From: Chloroflexota bacterium
GTDB lineage: Bacteria > Chloroflexota > Anaerolineae > Aggregatilineales > Phototrophicaceae
NCBI GenBank assembly: GCA_003242205.1
Contig: QGUR01000048.1
Location: 1 to 18,770, forward strand
Length of the DNA: 18,770 bases
Reading direction: 5' to 3'
Below, piece by piece: positions 1 through 5,675 of the stretch. Under the pieces are notes generated by a model, which ran no database searches, was not told the DNA's origin, and saw only the letters and a program-made list of their open reading frames with translations. The first letter of the stretch is position 1; every line of letters begins with the position of its first letter. The position numbers were made by a program, and so were the translations under genes.

Positions 1-809
1 TCAGCCACATGACGCCCCGTTACACCGTTCTCGCTACGCCCTACGCGATGCTGTTCGGCAAGCGACAGGTGCTGTGGTATACGCATCGCCACGCCAGCCG
101 CCAGCTACGAATCGCGCTGCGATCCGCGTGGCGCATCGCCACCGCCGCTCCCGAAAGCTTTCCGCTTCCGTCGCACAAGGTTCGCGTGCTTGGCCACGGT
201 ATCGACACCGATTTCTTTTCGCCCGCCGACAATCTTCCCGACGAGAGAACGCGCTATGTCGTTCAGGTAGCGCGCCTCATGCCGATCAAACACCAGACCA
301 CCCTGCTGCGCGCTATCGCAGCCGTCCCGAACGCACATGCCGTCTTCATCGGCGACGTGCCGGCAGGGCAAGAGCTCTATACCCGCTACGCCAGCAGTCT
401 GGCGGCGCTGGCCGATGAGCTGGGCATCAGCCATCGGGTGACGTTCACGGGCGGCCTGCTGTCCGGGCAAGTGCGCGACTGGTACCGGCGGGCCAGCGTA
501 GCGGTGAACCTCAGCCCGCCGGGCCTGTTCGACAAGGCAGCGCTTGAAAGTATGGCCTGCGGCGTGCCGACCGTCGTCAGTAGCCGAGCGTTCGACGCGC
601 TCCTTGGCCCCGAAGCCGGTTGCCTGCGGATCGAGGAGCCGGAGGATGTCGGCGGGCTGACCCAGCGATTACATTACCTGTTATCGCTGCCGCGCAATGA
701 CCTGAAAGCGCTGGGCAGACAGGCGCGCGAGCACGTGACCGCGCAGCACAGTCTGCGGCGGCTGATGCCGCGTCTCGTGCGCCTGTTCGAGACCGGGGAA
801 GTGGAATAA
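1..809 (+). CDS. Glycosyltransferase family 4 (group 1), 5'-truncated by window edge
   Basis: Transfers a sugar from a nucleotide-sugar donor onto an acceptor, probably a glycan or lipid, at the cytoplasmic face of the membrane; the substrate cannot be read from the sequence. What is visible is the linker and the C-terminal GT-B donor-binding domain: HGIDTDFF (residues 63-70 from the ATG at position 9), then a strand-helix start VVQVARL..KHQTTLLRA, and a donor-site segment ending in ALESMACGVPTVVS with the conserved Glu at about residue 180. The frame is open upstream of the ATG at 9 to the window edge, and a GT4 enzyme normally has a further 100-150 residues of N-terminal domain, so the real start lies outside. 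The usual first Glu of the E-x7-E motif is replaced (GLFDKAALE). It is convergent with the next gene, with a 13-base gap. Confidence 0.88.
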   Translation, partial: SHMTPRYTVLATPYAMLFGKRQVLWYTHRHASRQLRIALRSAWRIATAAPESFPLPSHKVRVLGHGIDTDFFSPADNLPDERTRYVVQVARLMPIKHQTTLLRAIAAVPNAHAVFIGDVPAGQELYTRYASSLAALADELGISHRVTFTGGLLSGQVRDWYRRASVAVNLSPPGLFDKAALESMACGVPTVVSSRAFDALLGPEAGCLRIEEPEDVGGLTQRLHYLLSLPRNDLKALGRQAREHVTAQHSLRRLMPRLVRLFETGEVE

Positions 810-822
810 CCGGGTAGCCCGT

Positions 823-1383
823 CTACAACCGCTGCGCTTCGTCGCGGGTGAACGTTTCATCGGGGCCGACCATACCGCTGGCGTCGAAAAGCTGCTTCAG
901 GTTGTCGCCGCTCACGGTGATCATGGCCTCGTCAAACCCCTCATACTGGAAAATGGTCGCCAGCAGTTGGGCGCGCATGCGCGCGTCGGCGCAGACGCCG
1001 AGCAATTGCAGCGAACCGTCGAACTCAACATACAGCGTGTCGCCCTCAAGCCGCACATCAGCCACGGTCAGCGTCGAATCGTGCAGCGACGTGACGAAGC
1101 CGGACTGGCCGTAATCGGGCGATGTCAGACTCAGCAATTCCCCCAGCGAGGCGCGAACGTCATCCGTCAGGTTGCCGGTCCGCGCTGTCTGTCCGTCGAC
1201 CGCGATAATCGAGTCGCCACAGCCAACCGGCTGCCCGTTCGCGCCGCCGTCCTCCGGAATGATGAGATAGAACTGCACCGGGCCAGCGGTTTCGGTGGCG
1301 AGAGGCGGCGGGAATAACTGGCTCAGGGTACACGCGGTCAAAAGCGCAAGGCCCAACATCGCAAGCAGTGTTCGCCTGAACAT
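823..1383 (-). CDS. GerMN-domain-like lipoprotein
   Basis: Small secreted lipoprotein of 186 residues, anchored outside the membrane. The N-terminus is MFRR followed by a hydrophobic stretch and a lipobox LLTAC, so the mature protein begins at that Cys. The remainder reads like a GerMN domain (as in GerM/LpqB and many Chloroflexota lipoproteins): a strand with FYLIIPEDGG, then a region rich in T/D/L (LTDDVRASLGELLSL), ..VRLEGDTLYVEFDGSL.., and a final part on counting or summation (RAQLLATIFQYEGFDEAMITVSG). The role of GerMN outside sporulation is not established; cell-wall or envelope function is inference. I chose the ATG at 1383 over the in-frame ATG at 1398, because the latter lies inside the GGAGG ribosome binding site and would extend the signal peptide. 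It is probably downstream of the exporter on the same strand (76-base gap). Confidence 0.75.
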   Translation of the reverse strand: MFRRTLLAMLGLALLTACTLSQLFPPPLATETAGPVQFYLIIPEDGGANGQPVGCGDSIIAVDGQTARTGNLTDDVRASLGELLSLTSPDYGQSGFVTSLHDSTLTVADVRLEGDTLYVEFDGSLQLLGVCADARMRAQLLATIFQYEGFDEAMITVSGDNLKQLFDASGMVGPDETFTRDEAQRL

Positions 1384-1391
1384 GGTTCCTG

Positions 1392-1396
1392 CCTCC
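1392..1396 (-). promoter_or_regulatory. Ribosome binding site fixing the lipoprotein start
   Basis: GGAGG on the minus strand, 8 bases before ATG 1383. The alternative ATG at 1398 overlaps this site, so the shorter product is preferred. Confidence 0.7.
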
Positions 1397-1459
1397 ATCT
1401 CACATCCTGTCTACAAGGGTAAGACTCGCTTCAGGCTTGAATGGTTCCATCGGCCGGCA

Positions 1460-2084
1460 TCACATACCGAGCAGCCCCGCAAGGGCGAACAGGCCATAGG
1501 CGGCGATGATCGCTCCAGCCGTGCGATTGATCCACTGCAGCACACGTGATGTGAAACGCGCGCGCAGACGCGACACGCTGCCCGACAGGAACAACCACCA
1601 GAGCGTCGAACCGAGGAACACTCCGATCACCATCAACGCGGCGTGCGCCGAATCCCCGGTCGAGGCCAGCCCTGCGCCCGCAAAGATGCCTGCGAACATC
1701 AGAATAGTCGACGGGTTGGTGAATGTGAGCAGCATGGCCGAGCCGTACGAGCCCGCCAGCGACGTGCGTGAGGCTCTGGCAGCGTCGAAAGCCGGCGGTG
1801 ACAGGATCGTGCGCCAGCCGAGATAGAGCAGGAACAGGCCGCCAACCAGCCGGATCGCAGCTTGCGCGTCGATCAGCGCATTTGAAATAAACGTCAGACC
1901 AAACGCGGCGATGAGCGCGTAGCTGGCATCGGCGGTGGCGACGCCGAGGCCGCTGACAAACCCGGCAGGCGCGCCATAAGCCAGCGTGCGGCGGATAATC
2001 AGCACGCCCATCGCGCCCACCGGAGCAGCGACCGAAATGCCAATCAACAGGCCGTTAAGCAGGGTCTTGAAGATAGTCTTCCAT
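1460..2084 (-). CDS. LysE/RhtB-type exporter with apparent frameshift at the start
   Basis: Inner-membrane exporter of about 207 residues from the LysE/RhtB superfamily, which exports amino acids or similar small solutes; the substrate is unknown. The body starts KTIFKTLLNGLLIGISVAAPVGAMGVLIIRRTLAYG, which matches the family's first helix and its APVGP-like motif. Further hydrophobic segments include a FTNPSTILMFAGIFAG helix and the final IIAAYGLFALAGLLGM; about six membrane helices in total. The only start with a good ribosome binding site (GGAGGG at 2090-2095, 5-base spacer) is ATG 2082-2084, but it is one base out of frame with the body: its own frame stops after nine codons. Removing one A in the GGAAGA following the ATG would give METIFKTLL. 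The in-frame ATG at 2317 lies within the regulator gene and gives an Arg/Ser-rich nonsense extension. It lies downstream of the MerR gene, behind a terminator. Confidence 0.78.
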
Positions 2085-2089
2085 TGTTT

Positions 2090-2095
2090 CCCTCC
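2090..2095 (-). promoter_or_regulatory. Ribosome binding site of the exporter
   Basis: GGAGGG on the minus strand, 5 bases before ATG 2084. It supports initiation there even though the downstream frame is shifted by one base. Confidence 0.6.
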
Positions 2096-2115
2096 GTCGC
2101 GAAGCTGCGCGGCGC

Positions 2116-2140
2116 AAAAAAACGTGGCGCGATGCCACGT
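2116..2140 (-). terminator. Intrinsic terminator between MerR gene and exporter
   Basis: Minus-strand hairpin ACGTGGC / GCCACGT (7 perfect pairs, 5-base loop ATCGC) followed directly by a run of seven T. It begins 40 bases after the MerR stop and ends about 20 bases before the exporter's ribosome binding site, leaving almost no room for a separate exporter promoter. It could end the MerR transcript or act as an attenuator of exporter expression. Confidence 0.78.
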
Positions 2141-2180
2141 CCTTATGATATGCAACTTTCGATGCCTGTAAATCGTCCCG

Positions 2181-2984
2181 TCAGCGCTCCATCCGCCGCG
2201 CCTGATCTTCCGCCAGCATACGCTCCAGCTCCAGCGTTTCCAGCGCGTCGACATACTGCGTGATCGACTCCTGCAGATAGGCCGGCAGGTCTGGATGGAA
2301 TTTCTGAAAGGTTGCAATGAAGTCCGGGTTGGTGTTGTATAGCTCGCCCAGTCCGCGCAGCACGTCCAGCGTTGGTTCGTAAAAGTGGCGGATGTGGTTA
2401 TGCCAGCGCGCCAGAACTTCGTTGACCTCCTCGCTGCCCGCCGGCACGCCCGCTACCATCAGGCGGACCAGCTCATTGTAGATTTCGCCGCCTTCCTCCA
2501 TGATCTCTCGCTTGCGCGCATCGCTGTAACTGTTCCAGCGCCGGATGGACTCGTTGACATTCTCCGGGCCATACTGCAGACGCGCTTCGCGCTCATACTG
2601 CTTCTGCTGTTCTTCGCTGAAGCCTTCAAACAATCGTTTGTCACTCATGTCCACGCCTCCTGCCAGATGCATGATCGTGCTATCAATGGTGCGAATGAGC
2701 TGCTGCAAGCGCGTCATCTTCTGCCGGATCACCTTGCGGTGCGAGCGCAACGCTTCAAGCAGATCGAAATCCGGGTCGTCAAGCAGTTCCTTGATCTGCT
2801 GTAGTTCCAGCCCGATCTCGCGGTAAAAGAGGATCTGTTGCAGGCGCAATAACTCGGCATCGCCGTAATAACGGTAGCCGTTTTCGCCCACTTTCGACGG
2901 CTTCAGCAGGCCGATTTCGTCGTAATAGTGCAGCGTTCGCACGCTGACGCCGGCCAGATCGGAAAGCTGTTTAACCGTGTACAC
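2181..2984 (-). CDS. MerR-family regulator with TipAS ligand-binding domain
   Basis: Transcription regulator of 267 residues. The N-terminal winged helix reads YTVKQLSDLAGVSVRTLHYYDEIGLLKPS..GYRYY, the MerR signature, followed by the LLRLQQILFYREIGLELQQIKELL helices and a coiled-coil dimerisation helix (to about residue 105). The C-terminal part (from about residue 120: EGFSEEQQKQYEREARLQYG..RWNSYS..) is a TipAS domain, the helical domain that in TipA and Mta-type proteins binds antibiotics such as thiopeptides; the ligand here is unknown. The start is taken as GTG 2984: GGAGG lies 7 bases upstream, and the upstream ATG at 3011 falls in the promoter -10. It is followed by a terminator and a LysE-type exporter, suggesting a ligand-responsive efflux unit. 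The regulator probably controls itself through the dyad at 3017-3037. Confidence 0.92.
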   Translation of the reverse strand: MYTVKQLSDLAGVSVRTLHYYDEIGLLKPSKVGENGYRYYGDAELLRLQQILFYREIGLELQQIKELLDDPDFDLLEALRSHRKVIRQKMTRLQQLIRTIDSTIMHLAGGVDMSDKRLFEGFSEEQQKQYEREARLQYGPENVNESIRRWNSYSDARKREIMEEGGEIYNELVRLMVAGVPAGSEEVNEVLARWHNHIRHFYEPTLDVLRGLGELYNTNPDFIATFQKFHPDLPAYLQESITQYVDALETLELERMLAEDQARRMER

Positions 2985-2991
2985 CTGCTCG

Positions 2992-2996
2992 CCTCC
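2992..2996 (-). promoter_or_regulatory. Ribosome binding site selecting the GTG start of the MerR gene
   Basis: GGAGG on the minus strand, 7 bases before GTG 2984. The upstream ATG (3011) has no such site. Confidence 0.75.
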
Positions 2997-3009
2997 ACAA
3001 CTCTGCTGC

Positions 3010-3040
3010 ATGGTAAACCCTGACGTAACGTGAGAGTCAA
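3010..3040 (-). promoter_or_regulatory. MerR-type promoter with 19-bp spacer
   Basis: Minus-strand -35 TTGACT (3035-3040) and -10 TACCAT (3010-3015) are separated by exactly 19 bases, the over-long spacing typical of promoters that MerR-family activators untwist. The expected start of transcription is near 3003, giving a leader of about 19 bases that contains the GGAGG and GTG. The spacer carries the dyad listed separately. Confidence 0.75.
3017..3037. promoter_or_regulatory. TipA-like operator dyad
   Basis: Inverted repeat ACCCTGACGT-A-ACGTGAGAGT: 8 of 10 positions are symmetric around 3027, lying within the promoter spacer. The core ACGT-N-ACGTGAG resembles, from memory, the CTCACGTnACGTGAG element of the Streptomyces tipA promoter. 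Binding by the adjacent TipAS regulator is inferred. Confidence 0.65.
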
Positions 3041-3175
3041 GCCTCGAACGGTAAGCTGAAGCAAACCGCCGTTCGTTCCCGGCGTCATTGTCGCCTGCGC
3101 TCTGGCGACTTCTGGCGTGCCCGGCGGCCCGGCGGTAAAACTGCTCCGGATGCCGTCACAGCCGGAGAGAAACCC

Positions 3176-3760
3176 ATGAGCAAACGCCCGGTAGAGCCAC
3201 TGCTGCTCGATTTCCCCGACCAGTTTGAGACGAAGCGGTTAGTAATCCGCGCGCCCCGCCCCGGCGATGGCCCAGCCATCAATGAAGCGATCCGGGAATC
3301 GCACGAGGCTCTGCATGAGTGGATGCCCTGGGCGCGAACGCTGCCCAGCGTTGAAGAGTCCGAAGCGTTTGTCCGGCAGGCTGCAGCGAAGTTCGCCTTG
3401 CGCGAAGACCTGCCAATGCTGCTCTTCCGCAAAGAGGACGGTTTATTTGCCGGCGCAAGCGGGATGCACAGCATCGACTGGAACGTGCCGCGTTTTGAAA
3501 TTGGTTACTGGTTGCGCTCCAGCCTGCTGGGACAGGGGTATATGACGGAAGCGGTCGAGGGCATCACGCGGTTTGCGTTCGACCTGCTCCACGCCGAGCG
3601 CATCGAAATCCGCATGGACGCACGCAACCGGCGCAGCGCCGCCGTGGCCGAGCGCGCCGGTTACGTACTGGAAGCGCGATTGAAACATCAAATGCGCGGC
3701 CTTGATGGAAGCCTGCGCGATACGCTGGTTTACGTGAAACTGCGTGGCGAACCAGCTTAG
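3176..3760 (+). CDS. GNAT N-acetyltransferase, RimJ/RimL-like
   Basis: Acetyl-CoA-dependent transferase of 194 residues, similar to RimJ/RimL enzymes that acetylate N-terminal residues of proteins; related members modify small amines, so the substrate is uncertain. Visible features are ETKRLVIRAPRPGDG (residues 18-32, typical family start), EIGYWLRSSLLGQGYMTEAV (108-127, with the GQGYM acetyl-CoA pyrophosphate loop at 119-123), ERIEIRMDARNRRSAAVAERAGY (141-163; NxxS at 151-154), and the closing G..RDTLVYVKL. The ATG has GGAGA 8 bases upstream. It is divergent from the MerR gene, with a 190-base gap, so its transcription could be influenced by the same intergenic region, but no site was seen on its strand. 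Confidence 0.9.
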   Translation: MSKRPVEPLLLDFPDQFETKRLVIRAPRPGDGPAINEAIRESHEALHEWMPWARTLPSVEESEAFVRQAAAKFALREDLPMLLFRKEDGLFAGASGMHSIDWNVPRFEIGYWLRSSLLGQGYMTEAVEGITRFAFDLLHAERIEIRMDARNRRSAAVAERAGYVLEARLKHQMRGLDGSLRDTLVYVKLRGEPA

Positions 3761-3840
3761 ACCCAGCACTAAATGCAGGCCGCCAAGAAGCGCAAAAACC
3801 TTTGGGATTCAGAGTTTCAGTTGTAAAAATATTCATATTC

Positions 3841-3851
3841 TGTAATTTACA
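3841..3851. promoter_or_regulatory. Operator-like palindrome upstream of the RRM gene
   Basis: TGTAA-T-TTACA is a perfect 11-bp palindrome in an AT-rich stretch (about 3790-3880) of an otherwise GC-rich window. A further half-site TTGTAAA lies at 3821-3827 and pairs as an inverted repeat with TTTACAA at 3846-3852. It overlaps a possible -35 (TTTACA, 3846-3851). The binding protein is unknown. Confidence 0.45.
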
Positions 3852-3874
3852 AAATCAAGAACTTATGTAATGAT
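3846..3874 (+). promoter_or_regulatory. Candidate promoter of the RRM gene
   Basis: TTTACA (3846-3851) is 5/6 to the -35 consensus; a weak -10-like TAATGA/AATGAT lies at 3868-3874 (16-17-base spacing). The AT-rich context supports a promoter; the exact -10 is uncertain. Confidence 0.35.
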
Positions 3875-3900
3875 GTGTGTGATAGTGTCCGCTCTGGGAG

Positions 3901-3960
3901 GAGATCGCAAGTTTAGATGGCGCTCCGCTGGCTGAAGCACCAGGGCCTCTTGCGTCTCGC
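3901..3960 (+). promoter_or_regulatory. Structured 5' leader of the RRM gene
   Basis: Arms GAGA-t-CGCAAG (3901-3911) and CTTGCGTCTC (3949-3958) form a 10-bp stem with one bulged base, closing a 37-base interior that can fold further (CTGG/CCAG). The leader from the candidate promoter to the start codon would be about 140 bases, long for this window, as is common for RNA-binding or cold-induced proteins. It contains an 11-mer also found in the gene's terminator. Confidence 0.45.
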
Positions 3961-4017
3961 CACGTCTGTCGAACCTATCAAAGAATTTCGCTCTTTTATT
4001 TTCTGGGAGTCTATGCA

Positions 4018-4335
4018 GTGACGAAGAGGTTGTACGTCGGGAATTTACCCTATAGCGCAACGGAGGCCCAGATCCGCCAACTGTTTTCACAGGCAGGCAA
4101 GATTACGGGCGTTACGCTGATTACCGACCGGGAAACCGGGAGGTCCAAAGGGTTCGGGTTCGTGGAAATGTCTACGGACGACGAGGCGCAGGAAGCAATT
4201 CGGCGTTTCAACGGATATTCGATGAACAATCGAAGCCTCACGGTGAACGAGGCGCGCCCGCGTGAAGAGCGCCCGCGTACCGGCGGTTACAATAGCGGCG
4301 ACGGTCGCCGTGGCGGCGGCTACGGAGTCGAATAG
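4018..4335 (+). CDS. RRM-type RNA-binding protein with Gly/Arg-rich tail
   Basis: Small RNA-binding protein of 105 residues with one RRM fold, like the cyanobacterial Rbp proteins that bind single-stranded RNA under cold or other stress. RNP2 is LYVGNL (residues 5-10) and RNP1 is KGFGFVEM (44-51); the aromatic residues expected to stack on RNA (Y6, F46, F48) are present. The tail from about residue 82 (PREERPRTGGYNSGDGRRGGGYG) is a short RGG-like extension. The start is GTG 4018: GGGAG lies 8 bases upstream, while the nearby ATG 4013 would stop after two codons. It stands alone between an AT-rich control region and a strong terminator, so it is monocistronic. Its leader is long and structured, hinting at post-transcriptional or self-regulation. 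Confidence 0.93.
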   Translation: MTKRLYVGNLPYSATEAQIRQLFSQAGKITGVTLITDRETGRSKGFGFVEMSTDDEAQEAIRRFNGYSMNNRSLTVNEARPREERPRTGGYNSGDGRRGGGYGVE

Positions 4336-4357
4336 CCTCAGGCTCAACCAAAGACAA

Positions 4358-4387
4358 CAGGAGCGCCACGATGGCGCTCCTGTTTTT
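4358..4387 (+). terminator. Intrinsic terminator after the RRM gene
   Basis: Perfect 11-bp stem (CAGGAGCGCCA 4358-4368 with TGGCGCTCCTG 4372-4382) with a 3-base loop, followed by T5 (4383-4387). It lies 22 bases after the RRM stop codon. Confidence 0.92.
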
Positions 4388-4413
4388 ATGTTCGGCGACT
4401 GCTCTGCTTCGCG

Positions 4414-5439
4414 TTATACGCTTTGGCGTTCAATGGCAAGCCAGAACGCGTCCAGCGCGTTCGCCGTGTCCGGCATGCGCTCGAAGTGTGGCAACCCGCG
4501 CGACGGTGCGATGCGCGTCGCCTGCCAGTTGCGGCGGGCGGCGACGAGTTCGGGCAGCAGTTCGAAATTCGTGTACGGGTCCTGATCGTAGATCACAAGC
4601 ACGGGCAACTCCAGCTTCTCATAAGCCACCTGCCGGATATTCGGCGTGAACAGCTTGCCGCTGATGAAGTGAAGCGGCGCGTGCCGCGCGCCGGGCTGGT
4701 GCGCCGTCAGGTGGCCATATTCGACCATGCCTTCGTCAACCGGCCCGACGAAGCTCTTGCGAAGGTAATAGCGAATAACCTGTCTGGTCGCCAGCAGATC
4801 GTAGAACGCCTGGCTCCACAAACGGTTCGTGAAAAGCGCCAGCAACCTGTCGCTTTTGGAGTTCCCGCTTGCCTGTTGCGAACCGGGCTGGCGCTCGCGG
4901 CGGGAAAAGCCGGTTGGCGAAATCAACGTCAGCGAATGGAACAGTTCTGGCGCTTCAAGCGCAGCGAGGGCGGCGAATTCGCCACCCAGAGACAGGGCAA
5001 CGACATCGGCTGGTTCGTTCACGCGCAGCCGCAGCAGATCGAGAATTGCCTCTTTGAACACTTCTGGTGAATAGGCGCGGTCGGCGCGTTCTGAAAAGCC
5101 ATAACCGGGCAAATCGAGCGCATAAACCGGACGACGCGCGCGGTAATATTCGAATATGGGGCGCATCTCATAGGCCGAGGCCGCCGCGTTGATGCTGTGA
5201 ATCAGCACCAGTGGCCGCCCCGACGCCGTGCGGTCGACATAAGCATTCAAATAACGTGACATACGACCGGCAAACCGTTCCTGTTCGCTATTCAGGGCCG
5301 GCGGCAGGGGCATGTGGTGGTCGACGCCAAGAGCGCTGTAGAGCATCCAGCCACCGGCTGCGGCCGCACCTCCCAGCAGCAATCCCATTGCAATTCTGCC
5401 CGGCGAAAGTGCGCCATTATCATCATGTCTCGTGCTCAT
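4414..5439 (-). CDS. Membrane-anchored alpha/beta hydrolase
   Basis: Serine hydrolase-fold protein of 341 residues; the substrate is unknown. An N-terminal hydrophobic segment (residues about 16-38, IAMGLLLGGAAAAGGWMLYSALGV) anchors it, probably with the enzyme domain outside the membrane. The fold is clear: PLVLIHSINAAASAYEMRPI (oxyanion region, 77-95), VYALDLPGYGFSE (105-117), nucleophile elbow ALSLGG with Ser150, an acid in VIYDQDPYTN (Asp285 or Asp287), and His318 in GLPHFE. The elbow is A-x-S-x-G rather than G-x-S-x-G, and the oxyanion segment reads HSINA instead of the usual HGxG. A helical lid is likely at about 180-245. The start ATG has GAGGG about 4 bases upstream. It is divergent from the ABC transporter genes (about 235 bases between start codons). 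Confidence 0.87.
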   Translation of the reverse strand: MSTRHDDNGALSPGRIAMGLLLGGAAAAGGWMLYSALGVDHHMPLPPALNSEQERFAGRMSRYLNAYVDRTASGRPLVLIHSINAAASAYEMRPIFEYYRARRPVYALDLPGYGFSERADRAYSPEVFKEAILDLLRLRVNEPADVVALSLGGEFAALAALEAPELFHSLTLISPTGFSRRERQPGSQQASGNSKSDRLLALFTNRLWSQAFYDLLATRQVIRYYLRKSFVGPVDEGMVEYGHLTAHQPGARHAPLHFISGKLFTPNIRQVAYEKLELPVLVIYDQDPYTNFELLPELVAARRNWQATRIAPSRGLPHFERMPDTANALDAFWLAIERQSV

Positions 5440-5480
5440 GGTCCCTCGTTTCTACCCTGGTCGTTTATAGCTTTCTTAAT

Positions 5481-5501
5481 CATGACACTGTAACCATGAC
5501 A
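5481..5501. repeat. Direct repeat CATGACA x2
   Basis: CATGACA at 5481-5487 and 5495-5501, 14 bases apart, in the AT-richer gap between the divergent hydrolase and binding-protein genes. It could be a tandem half-site operator; chance is also possible for 7-mers. Confidence 0.3.
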
Positions 5502-5560
5502 ACGAGATGAATTGTTGCTAAGTATCTTGCGAACAGGGCCAATCTTCCTGTTGCTTGCGA

Positions 5561-5593
5561 TTGACCTGTTAACTGTGCCAAAATGGATATACT
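5561..5593 (+). promoter_or_regulatory. Candidate promoter of the ABC transporter operon
   Basis: TATACT at 5588-5593 is a good -10. TTGACC lies at 5561-5566, but the 21-base spacing is longer than the optimum, so it may need an activator, or the true -35 may be weaker. A small hairpin follows in the leader: GCGCTA 5597-5602 with TAGCGC 5612-5617. Confidence 0.4.
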
Positions 5594-5675
5594 AAGGCGC
5601 TATCTGGCGGGTAGCGCACTGTCCGTTCAGACGCGCAAAAATCTATTCTGCACTTTATTAAAAGGTAAGAGGCCC

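Noticed and set aside
2085..2317. N-terminal extension of the exporter back to ATG 2317
   Set aside because: It overlaps the MerR coding region and the terminator, and translates to Arg/Ser/Trp-rich nonsense; a frameshift at ATG 2084 explains the data better.
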